Source: an uncultured Saprospiraceae bacterium
GTDB taxonomy: Bacteria > Bacteroidota > Bacteroidia > Chitinophagales > Saprospiraceae
Length of the DNA stretch: 35,221 bases
Assembly: GCA_937929945.1 (NCBI GenBank)
Contig: CALFUK010000091.1
Span: forward strand, 1-35,221
Direction of reading: 5' to 3'
Below the pieces are notes generated by a model. That model worked only from the letters and a program-made list of their open reading frames with translations, searched no databases and was not told where the DNA came from. Numbering within the stretch: the first letter of the stretch is position 1; every line of letters begins with the position of its first letter. The position numbers were made by a program, and so were the translations under genes. This document shows positions 7,580 to 17,101 of this stretch, one piece after another.

Positions 7580-10500
7580 AGTCCAGCAGGGTCAAATTTA
7601 CGATTCACTCCAAACCATTTGATGGTTCGCTCAGCACCCAGCTCAGGGGCTTCCACATGTATTAAGTATACGCCACTGGCGACAGGGATACCTTTATTAT
7701 TCTTCAGATCCCAGACAATATCAGGATTGGGCTGAGTGGATCTGATCCCAGGATTTGATCGATTCGTGCCTTGGATCGCACCTCTTTCATCTCTTCTGAA
7801 CTGTCTGATGAATTTACCATCTAAGGTATAGATCGTCACATTAGCTCGCTCTGGCAGGTTCGTGATCTTGACCTGATTCTCTAGTCGGCTCGTCTCGTAT
7901 TCTGAGAAAGCGTAGTATGGGTTAGGAGCTACATTCACATTCTTCAATGCAGACTCCACTTCTGATGCATCTATGTCCTGAGCTTCTTTTCCAGATATCT
8001 CAAATTCGTAAGCAGGTAGCTCGCCTAGGTCATCACAATTAAATGTTTCAGATCTCAGATCGAAAGCTTCTTCTTTACTGTAGGGATTCTCTACCCTCAG
8101 CTTGACGATGACGTCATTAGGGATGAGACCATCAGCATAGCTGAGCAGCTGAGACCCATTCGCTAAGGTCGGTATACCAGCCCAGGTCACCAGCTTCAGC
8201 GGATCACGCTTGAAGGTGAAGACGAATCGAGAATCCAATCTTTCCCTGAAGTCAGCACATTCATCATAGTTTTGCCTGGTGACATAGATGAAATGTTGAC
8301 CTCCGGTGATGAAATTCCATATGCTAAAATCTGCACCTGGCACACCCTCAGTGAATAAAGTGGAGCTGGGATTAAACATCATGTCAGTGCCTAATGCTGT
8401 CTCCTCTCCGTAGAATTCTCGCAGGTCCTCGTTATAGGTAGAATTCTCACCGAAGAAAATATTCAGTCGCTGACCTGTCTCTACATCGACTGCATAGCCG
8501 GGGAACCAGCCCATACCACGCCCATCTCCATCAGCATCTGGTCTGCCATCTCCATCATTGTCATCCTTACCGACTGATGGGGCATCACGTAGGTCAAACT
8601 GATTGACATCTCCTTCGTTGACGAATCCTGCTTGTCTAAATTCTGCTGTAGAGGTCTCAACGATCACACACCTGGACCACTTCGACTTATCACTGGTGAA
8701 GACGATATCTACGTTATTGAGGTCTGCCAGAGTGGTCTTATCTCTGAGGTCTTCTCCGCCGCCAAAGTCCTTCCATGCTGCTGAGACCAGGCCACTGCCA
8801 AGCTGGTTATCCATTAGTATAAACGGAGCAAATGCACCTGGTCCAATGGAAGAGAATGATTCTTCTGGATCTAATGGCTTATCGACCTCGTCCGATCCTG
8901 TCTGTAGATAATTATACGCTGTATTTTGTGCATCTGGTATCAGGTTAAGCCAGGCAGTACCTGCTGGATCCTGATATTCGAGTCGTGAGCCGATCACACC
9001 ATTCGTGGATGTCAGCATACCCGTCTCTTCCGTCTGCCCTACGGTGATGGTGAATCCGAAGTCCCCGACAATTTGATCATTGATCACATCAATGGATGGA
9101 CCCGTAGCCACCACTTCGTTATTAGCCAGATTCGTCAGTACCCATGATGCACCAGGTGCAATGGCGCAGGTAGAACCCCCAATGAAGTCACCCACAAACT
9201 CCAATCTGAATCGACCATCCTTCACTTCTATCGGATTGAATATAGAGATATCCAGTGGTCCCTGCCCATCTTTGTATGTGATGCGACCGTCCGTGGCTCC
9301 TTCCAAGATGAGATCATACATATCATCCGTCATATCTAAAAATGCACCTCCTGCTCCAACCCCAGATAGCCTGGTGATGCGAGCGCCATCGCCGACTTCT
9401 GCATTCAGATTTTTGAATACGATAGGCCGTGGTACGGCAGTGATGACCTTGATGTTCTTTCGACCTGCACAGTAGGTTGATCGCTGACCAAAGCCATCGC
9501 TGGGATCAAAGTCTTGCCAATTATTATGGGCATAGGCCAATACCATGAAGTAATATTCTTTGTGATTGATCAAGCGTCGATCGCCCTCAGCGAAGTCATC
9601 CTCTGTGATTAAGAAGGTATGCTTCACCCCTTCGTTCTGCGCCGCCACCTTCTCTTCGAAGGTCCAAACGATCTCCGTATTATTCGGTGTAGGATCCACT
9701 AAGGAGGGTCTCCAGTTATAGAGGGTAGTGACATCATTTCGGACATCTACCTGCCTGACGATCCTGGCCTTTGTGATGTCATCCAGCTCTTGAGAGGACA
9801 CATTAGGTCCTGATAGCTGGAAGATCTGGTAGCCCTCGAAGACGTAATTAGAGTCCAGGCCTTCTGGTACAGGATTCAGATCCTTCTCCGTATAGGCTTC
9901 GAATTTATTATTGGAGGTGATGGTATCATTAGTCAGGATCAGCACCAGCTCTTTGTCTAGCTCTACCACATCCACATCGGGCGAGTCTGGACCATCTTTG
10001 ATCTGGAAGCAATTGTCAAAGAGGGCTTGAGCCAAGTCATCCGCAAAGAGTAACCTAGAAATATCCGGACATGGATAATCAAAATCTGGTACCCAGGTGA
10101 CACCGATGATTAGCTCATTGATGGCCTGTGGCTTCAGCAAGAATGGGCCTGATGCCTGAATGAATCTTCTGTCGCCGAATGGCAGATCCTCTTCGCACAT
10201 GGACCAGCCATTCGTCTGATTAGGCGGATTGGGGAAAGTGTATCTGACCGTATCTGTGCTGCCTGGATTAAAACCGTCGTCGCCGAAGGTGATGGCTGAT
10301 CCATCTCTCCAAAGTCCACGCAGATAGTTATAGTATTCTGTATCAATCGTTGGATCAGTGGTGGAAGGATCTGGACTACCGACGAAGCTCGCATTATAAT
10401 ATATGAAGGAGGACATGCCCAGCTCCACCAGTGTATCACCCAAAGAGCCGATTGGCGGATCCAACGTAGGCAAGCCATTTTCATCAAAATTCTTTGGTGC

Positions 10501-11622
10501 TAGTGGGCCTCTGAAATAATCTACGCCTAACATGGGTATCTCATCGCAATAGGTACCGATCCCTTGGTTACAGGTACAGCCATCTTCTCCATCCAGCACA
10601 TCTTCATTATAGACATAGGCGAGACTCCTATCGATATCGCATCCGATGTAGTCATCAGAGTTACAGCCAAGGTCAGGATCCATCCACATCGCAAAGTAGC
10701 AGTCCCTGATGTCTGACGATGCCCGATTGATCAGCTTGTAGCGCTGGAAGGTCATGTCATTGATCTCATCATTAGCAGAGAAGGCAAAGGCCTGCACCTG
10801 CACCTCCATGAGGATAGGATTACCCTGAGTGAGAGTGTGGGGGCCGCCCGCATCATTGTAGATCCAGAAGGTCATCTCATCAGGCACCAGTTCTTTTGCT
10901 TCAGATCGATTAGCTGGCGCACAGCCTCTGATATCTATGATCGGAAAGTCCCCGTTACACGGGTTATAATTCCCATCATCATCTTCATCCCAAAACGAAC
11001 CTAAGCCCTGGCCGGTATTCGGTAATTCAAATTCAAACTTAGCCAAGAAAAAAGGATTACCCTTTCCTGGCCAAAACTTGACATCGTCTGGTATAGAGTC
11101 ACAATCTATTTCTTCGTCCATGGCATTCGCTCTGTCCCAGCGATTGTTATGGGACTCTACATTAGTCGCTAAGACCCGAAAGAATCGGTCCCAAGCTTCG
11201 CACACCTCTGAGTCAGTGGAGCCCGTCACTGGATCTATCGGCCCCGTGAAGTAATCCGTGTTACCATCTCTTCTAAAATCCACTGCGGCTATCTTGAGAT
11301 TCCCAGCTGGATCAAGACCTCCGATCCATACCGCTCCTGCGAATATGGAGGAGACCTCCTGCTGCCCTGGTAGCGTCTTAGGGACGATGTACTTTCCTGT
11401 ATTCGCCAGATCCCACCAGACATCTCCACCGGAGAGCAGTCTAGCTCTGACATTATTGATCTCCATATCGATCTGCGCTTCGGCTGATCTGCATTCTGCG
11501 CGGACACTCGCTTTATCCTTTCTGGCATCTCGCTTGACGCCAGGTCCGACGTGTGCCATGGCTGAGATCGGTATGATCAGCAGCATGGTATACAGGATGA
11601 TATGTCTAAGATTTTCACTCAT
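7576..11622 (-). CDS. Large secreted surface protein with C-terminal T9SS/FlgD-like domain
   Basis: This is a 1348-residue exported protein. The signal peptide is residues 1-23 (IPISAMA). A conserved opening follows: INNVRARLLSGGDVWWDLAN, residues 55-74. Two aspartate-rich loops resemble Ca2+-binding turns: DEDDDGNYNPCNGDFP at about 212-227 and DNDGDGRPDADGDGRG at about 1016-1032. The C-terminal 120 residues (NVNVAPNPYYAFSEYE to WFGVNRKF) form the FlgD-like/T9SS-type sandwich with 'VTIYTLDGKFIRQF' and 'PVASGVYLIHVEAP'. The middle is mostly beta and not recognisable. It sits 2 bases after the TonB-dependent receptor gene and overlaps the PorV-like gene. This trio recurs in Bacteroidota as I recall it, but I know of no assigned function. 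A surface-exposed, receptor-associated protein is the best inference. Confidence 0.85.
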   Translation of the reverse strand: MSENLRHIILYTMLLIIPISAMAHVGPGVKRDARKDKASVRAECRSAEAQIDMEINNVRARLLSGGDVWWDLANTGKYIVPKTLPGQQEVSSIFAGAVWIGGLDPAGNLKIAAVDFRRDGNTDYFTGPIDPVTGSTDSEVCEAWDRFFRVLATNVESHNNRWDRANAMDEEIDCDSIPDDVKFWPGKGNPFFLAKFEFELPNTGQGLGSFWDEDDDGNYNPCNGDFPIIDIRGCAPANRSEAKELVPDEMTFWIYNDAGGPHTLTQGNPILMEVQVQAFAFSANDEINDMTFQRYKLINRASSDIRDCYFAMWMDPDLGCNSDDYIGCDIDRSLAYVYNEDVLDGEDGCTCNQGIGTYCDEIPMLGVDYFRGPLAPKNFDENGLPTLDPPIGSLGDTLVELGMSSFIYYNASFVGSPDPSTTDPTIDTEYYNYLRGLWRDGSAITFGDDGFNPGSTDTVRYTFPNPPNQTNGWSMCEEDLPFGDRRFIQASGPFLLKPQAINELIIGVTWVPDFDYPCPDISRLLFADDLAQALFDNCFQIKDGPDSPDVDVVELDKELVLILTNDTITSNNKFEAYTEKDLNPVPEGLDSNYVFEGYQIFQLSGPNVSSQELDDITKARIVRQVDVRNDVTTLYNWRPSLVDPTPNNTEIVWTFEEKVAAQNEGVKHTFLITEDDFAEGDRRLINHKEYYFMVLAYAHNNWQDFDPSDGFGQRSTYCAGRKNIKVITAVPRPIVFKNLNAEVGDGARITRLSGVGAGGAFLDMTDDMYDLILEGATDGRITYKDGQGPLDISIFNPIEVKDGRFRLEFVGDFIGGSTCAIAPGASWVLTNLANNEVVATGPSIDVINDQIVGDFGFTITVGQTEETGMLTSTNGVIGSRLEYQDPAGTAWLNLIPDAQNTAYNYLQTGSDEVDKPLDPEESFSSIGPGAFAPFILMDNQLGSGLVSAAWKDFGGGEDLRDKTTLADLNNVDIVFTSDKSKWSRCVIVETSTAEFRQAGFVNEGDVNQFDLRDAPSVGKDDNDGDGRPDADGDGRGMGWFPGYAVDVETGQRLNIFFGENSTYNEDLREFYGEETALGTDMMFNPSSTLFTEGVPGADFSIWNFITGGQHFIYVTRQNYDECADFRERLDSRFVFTFKRDPLKLVTWAGIPTLANGSQLLSYADGLIPNDVIVKLRVENPYSKEEAFDLRSETFNCDDLGELPAYEFEISGKEAQDIDASEVESALKNVNVAPNPYYAFSEYETSRLENQVKITNLPERANVTIYTLDGKFIRQFRRDERGAIQGTNRSNPGIRSTQPNPDIVWDLKNNKGIPVASGVYLIHVEAPELGAERTIKWFGVNRKFDPAGL

Positions 11623-11624
11623 AT

Positions 11625-14600
11625 TTAAAAATCCATTCTTAGTCCTAAGGTAATTCTTCTCGGCTGGGTGTAGAAGCCTGATTGCAGCACACGCCAGTTA
11701 TAAGCAGCGACGAAGTTGTCCACGCCTTGTCCATTAGCAGCTACTTGCTGTATCCTGTCCAGTCCAAAGCTCGACTCCAAGTAACCATCATTAGCTGGGT
11801 CACCAGAGAAGCTGTACACACCAATGATGTTTTTCATATCCAGCAGATTTTGTACCCGTAGATAGACATTGACATAGGCAGGCCTCCCCTTGCCACTATT
11901 GAATAACTTAAAGCTCTTATCAGCTTGCAGGTCTATGGCAAAATTCCACGGCAGTCTGGCTTCATTGATCCCGCCTCTGAATCCTGATCCGCCCAAAGGC
12001 ACGACGGTCCTTCGAGCTGTATAAGGTCTGCCGGAGACGCCTCTGATCTGTGCATTCACTCCAAAATTAGAGAGGATATCTTTATCGCCAATGCGGGGTC
12101 CATTATAGCTTCTGCCTTCGCTGTAGCGGTAGTCCAGCACTAGATTGAGCGTATGTCTTTCATCAAATGTCAGAGGGGATAGGGTACGAATGACGCCTCT
12201 ACTATTGATACCGCCAGATGAGTTGGCATCTGAGCCAGAACCATCAGCGAATTGTAGCGTATAGTTAGCCTGTAGTTCCAGGTTCTTAGTTCTTCTGAGG
12301 TCATAGTTAAATGAGAATCCCTTCACTGTAGCGAAATCCAGGTTGTCAAATATATCATAGTTACTCACGGGGAAGGTATTAACCAAAACCCGATTCTGAA
12401 TCATATCTCTCTGCTCCTTATAGTAGGCGGATACTTTAATGGCTGATGATTGGCTCAGCTTCTGCTGGAAGCCTACTTCGTAATCTATGGTCTTCGTAGG
12501 CCTCAGTGCTGGATTAGCGGATGGAGTCCTGCTGGACTCAGCGAAGTAAAAGTAATCCAGTGGCGTAGCGATGTTGTTAGAGTTAGGTCGTTGGACTAAT
12601 ACATCATAATGGGCAAAGAATCCTGCATTATCCGAAATGGGGAATGAGAATGCCAAGCGAGGCATAAAATTGACCTGAGGCTTATATTCTTCAAAGGAAA
12701 AATTGGGATCAAAGCCTTCCTCTTGGATATTCGGATTCTGCCCTTCAGCAATGCCTTTGATGGAGGGCGTGACTACCCCACCACCGAATATCTCGCCGCT
12801 ATTAGTCACTGATGTGCCATTGGGCAGGTACCACTGATCATCCAGCCGATAGCCAATGACATTAGTGGAACCAGGTGCATCTATGTACACCGAATAATCA
12901 TCTCCTACGGCTTCTGGCTTAGTCAGTCCCGTCCTGCTGAAAAAGGCAGAGGCCGTCTCGACTTCATATAGTGAGTACGGATCTTTTAGCACCTTCGTAT
13001 TAGCATCAAAATAATCGACTCTCAGGCCGACTCTAAAAATGATGTCCTTAAAGGAAAATTTATCTTGGATATAGAATGCACCATACACGGGCTGAAATGG
13101 CGCCACGCTGAAGCTCCTTCTACCATTGGCATCTTTGCCAGTGAAAAAATCGTCGTAGCTGATATCTGTGCTAACCTTGTTGCCCAGATGATCATAACCC
13201 AGATAGTCCACGATATTAAGATCATTCAGCTCTGCTGCTGAGAACATGTCAAGACTCAGATCATCAGGATTGAGTGCATCTACGTTCACATATTCATTCA
13301 GCCCTTGACCTGTGAGCTCTCTCACTGCCTGGAAAAACAAAAGATTATTATCAGGGGCTAAGAGAGTCTGATATTGCTCAAACTCTGTGGGTCTGCCATT
13401 CAGAAAATCAACAAATGTCCCAATCACTTGGTTGGTATCCACACCTATGATGTGCCGGTTGGCATTAAGTCTGGCTAAGGTCCATAGATCACGCGGCTGA
13501 ATATTATAAGATCGAATGGTTCGGGACTCATACATAGCACCGAACTCTATACTGTGCCGCCCTTTCTGAGAGCCTCCAGGAAGAATATCAAAGCCTCCTG
13601 ATACATTGAGCGTGTAGCGGTCAGATTCTGACTTAGCGAATACATCATATACAGTCCCTACATTATTAAAGAGATTGGACCAAAGTACATTTTGCGGTGA
13701 TATAAAGCTTCCATTGATATCATTATTGACGGCTAGGGTACCGTTGATTTCTTGATTGGGCGTGAATCCTTCTGTCACCTCAGTATATCCTAGATGTGCA
13801 AAGGGCTGCCCTGCTGCATCAAAGATGACCTGACCTCCCCACTGCGAAGTATCAGATACCACGCTGGCGCTAGGATTCCAGACCCGGTCAGTGGCACCCA
13901 AGTATCCGTAGCGAAATAGATTGTCCTCATGCCTGACATCCTCTCTTCTGGAACGTCTCTTCTCATAGCCCAGCTGGAGGGTGTAGCTCGCGTTTTGAAT
14001 CAGCTTTGATTTTTTTGGTGCGTCACCAGCAGTATTCATCCCTTGCCTACCCAGCTTATGTCTGAACTTGAAGTTACCTCTGTAGCCGCTGTTGTATGAG
14101 AAGGGGTTGTTCACCCAGTTCAGCAGACCCCAAGAAGCAAATCGATTATTAGGATCTACGCCGCCCGGAGTGAATCGATCTCTGGTATCATCATAACTAC
14201 CAGATAAAGACATGTCAATATTCTGGTTCAACCTGAAATCAAGTTTTCCTGTAAAATCAAGATCTCTCTGATCTTCGTTCGGTCTGGTTTTGAATGGAGC
14301 AGCAATGTCCTCCGTTGTGAGAAATTCTGCCGCTGGGAACAAGGTCCCATTAGACAGTCTAGAAGGTTCTGCTTCCAGCTCTCGGATCTTTGCTTCATTG
14401 AGTCTGTACACGCCTAGCGCTGTAGGTCTGTCATCTTCTCTATTGAAATACTGGCCAGACATTCTAAATCCCAAAATGGATTGTCCATCGCTGTTTTTCA
14501 GGATGGGTCCACTCACATTTCCTCTGAATTGGTTATATCCAAAATTATCAAGATACTCAGAGCTTTCTAATTCTATGCCTCCAGAAAATTGAGCTGATGG

Positions 14601-15272
14601 CCCCTTAGAAGTGATCGATATCACACCGCCAGTCACATCTCCATAACTGGCTGGCAGACCGCCCGTCAGCACCTGCATCTGCTCTATCTCTGATTCTGGT
14701 ATGAGCCCAGATACCCTGATACCGTCGATGTAGTAGTCTGTTGCATTGGACCTCGAGCCCCTAATATTGATCGCTCCTCCATCGATGGATGACAGCCCCG
14801 CAGTCGTAGCGGCTATCTGGTTGATGTTTTTTGTCGGTAGGTTTCTGATGGTCTCCGAGGTCACGGTGCCTCCCGAGGTCGTATTGTCTATTTCGATCAG
14901 TGGCGCCTTGTAGTCTTTGATGACAATCTCATCCATAATCACTCCTGTAGCCAGCCTAAAATCAAGTTTATTATTCCGCCCTGCCTTCACGACCACTCCA
15001 ACCTGTCGCTCTGTGGTATAGCCGACGAAGCTGGCCTCCACAGCATAAGTGCCTGGCTCCAGATTAGAGAGGTAGTAGTTACCATTCAGGTCAGTCTCTG
15101 TCCCGGTTAGCAGTACATCATTCTTGTATAAGGCTATGGTCCCAAAGGGGATCAGCTCTCCTGTGGCATCATCGACGATCTGGCCTTCGAGTACCGTCTG
15201 GGCTGATAGAAATCCTGGAATCAGAAGGATCACTGCAAGGCTTAATATGTATTGGCAGGCGTACTTTGTCAA
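11625..15272 (-). CDS. TonB-dependent receptor with carboxypeptidase-like N-terminal domain
   Basis: This 1215-residue outer-membrane receptor has a signal peptide at 1-24 (ending PGFLSAQ). A carboxypeptidase-regulatory-like domain follows at about 25-110 (GQIVDDATGELIPFGTIALY; GTYAVEASFVGYTT). The plug domain is at about 120-235 (GGAINIRGSRSNATDYYIDG; VLTGGLPASYGDVTGGVISI), and a long 22-strand-type barrel ends in the usual aromatic residue (LGLRMDF). Such receptors import large or scarce ligands using TonB energy, and the added N-terminal domain is common in Bacteroidota. The start codon appears to be TTG at 15270-15272: an in-frame stop lies only four codons further upstream, and no ATG precedes the signal peptide. 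It is the first gene of the three-gene operon. The substrate cannot be deduced. Confidence 0.9.
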   Translation of the reverse strand: MTKYACQYILSLAVILLIPGFLSAQTVLEGQIVDDATGELIPFGTIALYKNDVLLTGTETDLNGNYYLSNLEPGTYAVEASFVGYTTERQVGVVVKAGRNNKLDFRLATGVIMDEIVIKDYKAPLIEIDNTTSGGTVTSETIRNLPTKNINQIAATTAGLSSIDGGAINIRGSRSNATDYYIDGIRVSGLIPESEIEQMQVLTGGLPASYGDVTGGVISITSKGPSAQFSGGIELESSEYLDNFGYNQFRGNVSGPILKNSDGQSILGFRMSGQYFNREDDRPTALGVYRLNEAKIRELEAEPSRLSNGTLFPAAEFLTTEDIAAPFKTRPNEDQRDLDFTGKLDFRLNQNIDMSLSGSYDDTRDRFTPGGVDPNNRFASWGLLNWVNNPFSYNSGYRGNFKFRHKLGRQGMNTAGDAPKKSKLIQNASYTLQLGYEKRRSRREDVRHEDNLFRYGYLGATDRVWNPSASVVSDTSQWGGQVIFDAAGQPFAHLGYTEVTEGFTPNQEINGTLAVNNDINGSFISPQNVLWSNLFNNVGTVYDVFAKSESDRYTLNVSGGFDILPGGSQKGRHSIEFGAMYESRTIRSYNIQPRDLWTLARLNANRHIIGVDTNQVIGTFVDFLNGRPTEFEQYQTLLAPDNNLLFFQAVRELTGQGLNEYVNVDALNPDDLSLDMFSAAELNDLNIVDYLGYDHLGNKVSTDISYDDFFTGKDANGRRSFSVAPFQPVYGAFYIQDKFSFKDIIFRVGLRVDYFDANTKVLKDPYSLYEVETASAFFSRTGLTKPEAVGDDYSVYIDAPGSTNVIGYRLDDQWYLPNGTSVTNSGEIFGGGVVTPSIKGIAEGQNPNIQEEGFDPNFSFEEYKPQVNFMPRLAFSFPISDNAGFFAHYDVLVQRPNSNNIATPLDYFYFAESSRTPSANPALRPTKTIDYEVGFQQKLSQSSAIKVSAYYKEQRDMIQNRVLVNTFPVSNYDIFDNLDFATVKGFSFNYDLRRTKNLELQANYTLQFADGSGSDANSSGGINSRGVIRTLSPLTFDERHTLNLVLDYRYSEGRSYNGPRIGDKDILSNFGVNAQIRGVSGRPYTARRTVVPLGGSGFRGGINEARLPWNFAIDLQADKSFKLFNSGKGRPAYVNVYLRVQNLLDMKNIIGVYSFSGDPANDGYLESSFGLDRIQQVAANGQGVDNFVAAYNWRVLQSGFYTQPRRITLGLRMDF

Positions 15273-15370
15273 GGCTATTTCGATTTACTATATACAATGT
15301 TACCAAATGATAACGGAACAACTGGGCAAAATGCCGACAAAGATCACAATCTATACTCTACAATGTCTTC

Positions 15371-15676
15371 TCACATCCTCACATAATAGACATCTGTCTG
15401 ATTCCGCTGGATGTCCAATACTTCGAAGGGATGCGATGCAGGTATGACCTCTCTCAGATCAAAGACCGTACACGATTTGGGCAGCTTGGAGAAGATGAGT
15501 GTGAAGTGACTTCCCTTACCCGCAGGTACTGCCTGCCACGTCGGATAATAACTGATGTTCTCCGCGTAGACCAGATCACTCCTGTGAGCGCTGTGCCGAT
15601 CAAAAAGATAAGTCGTCGGCCAGATCCTGATGTAGCTCTGATACCGCGTGGCTCCCACGATGCAGTGTACGATCAC
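15371..15676 (-). CDS. Conserved-looking small protein, start uncertain
   Basis: I do not recognise a named family, but the sequence looks like a folded cytoplasmic domain: VHCIVGATRYQSYIRIWPTT, YLFDRHSAHRSDLVYAENIS, YPTWQAVPAGKGSHFTLIFS, LPKSCTVFDLREVIP. GTG 15676 is the only ordinary start codon. The same frame stays open and protein-like upstream of it to the stop codon of the dehydrogenase gene (15791): KKLSTIITKPKVDIDQSILN, ELATLTETEGQ. The true product may thus begin near 15763, where there is a CTG codon but no ATG, GTG or TTG. It follows the D-2-hydroxyacid dehydrogenase gene in the same frame, so read-through or coupling is possible. The overlapping plus-strand open frame is less protein-like. 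Confidence 0.6.
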   Translation of the reverse strand: MIVHCIVGATRYQSYIRIWPTTYLFDRHSAHRSDLVYAENISYYPTWQAVPAGKGSHFTLIFSKLPKSCTVFDLREVIPASHPFEVLDIQRNQTDVYYVRM

Positions 15677-15790
15677 CTGCCCCTCCGTCTCAGTGAGAGT
15701 GGCTAGCTCATTCAGTATGGACTGATCGATGTCGACCTTGGGTTTTGTAATGATTGTAGACAGCTTTTTATATTGTTTAGTGGTGACTGA

Positions 15791-16753
15791 TTAATCGCGA
15801 GGATTTAGACCTTCGTGGTTTTTGATTTTTGACAGGAGTGAGTCGGCGATTTTTATGAGTGACTCTTGGGTCCAGCCGGCTACGTGGGGGCTGACGACGA
15901 CTTGGTCGAGCTGAAATAATTTGGTCAGCACCACCTTCTGCTCTAAGCTCAGCTGATCCATTTTTTCATTTTCGAAGACATCGAGACAAGCACCGCCCAC
16001 ATGTTTTACTTGTAGCTGAAACAATAGATCTTTCAGCCGGATCACTTGACCTCTGGATGTATTGACGATGATCACACCTGGCTTACAGGCTTGCAGATAC
16101 TCTGCATCTACTAATGCTTTGGTCTCGTCTGTCAGCGGCAGATGGAAGCTGATGATATCCGCTTCAGCTTGGATTTTCTCCGGGCTGGCCTCGCTGACAT
16201 GAGCATAGCCATCCGTATACTGGTCTTTGTATTTATCATAGGCAAGTACCTTGACATTCCAGCCAGCTATCTTCTCCGCTAGAGCACTGCCCGTGTGTCC
16301 GAAGCCGATGATGCCAACTGTTCGGCCAGAGAGCTCCATCCCTCGATTCTGTTCTCGTTGCCACAGGAACTGCTTGACCTGTGCATTAGCCTCATGTAGT
16401 TTATTCATAAGCATCAGGAGCATGCCCATCGCGTGCTCTGCCACAGCATGACAGTTACCCTCTGGAGAGTTATACACCTGGATTCCCAAAGAAGCCGCAT
16501 ACTCCAAATCAATAATTTCTAAGCCTGAGCCCAGCCGGCCTATAAACTGTAGCTGAGTGGCCTTATCCAGTAATGACTTGTCCGTGATCATCTTACTATT
16601 GATGATGACTCCCGCATATGCAGGGATGATCTCATGCAGCTCTGATAAGCTTAGATCGGGGTTATTATGAACTTCGTAGCCCATACTCTCCAGTCCTGTC
16701 TTCAGCTTTGGATGCGCCTTATCTGTGATGATGACCTTCCCTCGTTTCGCCAT
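15791..16753 (-). CDS. D-2-hydroxyacid dehydrogenase (NAD-dependent, SerA-like fold)
   Basis: At 320 residues it is the usual length for the minimal D-isomer-specific 2-hydroxyacid dehydrogenase without an ACT domain. The NAD-binding Rossmann motif GFGHTG (GxGxxG) lies at residues 150-155, after TVGIIG. The catalytic residues are in their expected contexts: R234 in NTSRG, E263 in DVFENEK, and H290 in SPHVAGWT. Family members oxidise or reduce D-2-hydroxy acids such as glycerate, 3-phosphoglycerate or lactate; the substrate cannot be chosen from the sequence. N-terminal residues MAKRGKVIITDKAHPKL resemble SerA-like proteins. The downstream small gene begins in the same frame directly after its stop. 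Confidence 0.88.
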   Translation of the reverse strand: MAKRGKVIITDKAHPKLKTGLESMGYEVHNNPDLSLSELHEIIPAYAGVIINSKMITDKSLLDKATQLQFIGRLGSGLEIIDLEYAASLGIQVYNSPEGNCHAVAEHAMGMLLMLMNKLHEANAQVKQFLWQREQNRGMELSGRTVGIIGFGHTGSALAEKIAGWNVKVLAYDKYKDQYTDGYAHVSEASPEKIQAEADIISFHLPLTDETKALVDAEYLQACKPGVIIVNTSRGQVIRLKDLLFQLQVKHVGGACLDVFENEKMDQLSLEQKVVLTKLFQLDQVVVSPHVAGWTQESLIKIADSLLSKIKNHEGLNPRD

Positions 16754-17101
16754 AGCGCAAAGATATTGAAAGTCGCACTCATAATAGCAGCAATAGATAT
16801 ACCTGTGATTGATGATAATCTGATAAGCATGATGAGTACATACTTGGCATCATATCAGCATTGATTTGACTTTTTTTTAGCACTCAGGCAACCTTCGGAC
16901 TGTAATCCTCATATACCCTACTATGAGAAATGACGAGCTACGATACACATAGCGTATTACCTTGTCTATTATGCTGTAAGTCTTGGATTGAATCCAAGCA
17001 AATAGATTGTTGTTTAAAGTTGTTATTTTATAATAGTTGTTTTGAGTCGTTTGAGGCCTCCCCGGTTTCAAGGGGCTCTTTTTTTTGTCTTTAAGTTTAG
17101 T
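16754..17101. other. Intergenic stretch, no gene; possible plus-strand small RNA
   Basis: These 348 bases hold no convincing protein gene. The one minus-strand frame there (16877-17071) begins at TTG and has low-complexity composition. There is an 8-bp inverted repeat CTTGGATTGAATCCAAG at 16982-16998. A plus-strand terminator-like hairpin with eight T residues lies at 17053-17086. Because no plus-strand gene precedes that hairpin, an untranslated RNA ending there is possible. Nothing resembles tRNA, RNase P, SRP or tmRNA motifs. Confidence 0.35.
17053..17086 (+). terminator. Terminator-like hairpin with T-run, no upstream gene on its strand
   Basis: GAG (17053-17055) and CCCC (17060-17063) can pair with GGGG (17072-17075) and CTC (17076-17078), with a 4-base bulge and an 8-base loop. 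Eight T residues follow at 17079-17086. The orientation suits a plus-strand transcript, but all annotated neighbours in this stretch are on the minus strand. Confidence 0.4.

Noticed and set aside
15431-15706. Plus-strand open frame opposite the small gene at 15371.
   Set aside because: The minus-strand translation is far more protein-like; this one looks like its antisense shadow.
16877-17071. Minus-strand open frame of 64 codons between the dehydrogenase and small membrane protein genes.
   Set aside because: It starts with TTG, has low-complexity composition and overlaps the terminator-like hairpin; no domain-like pattern.
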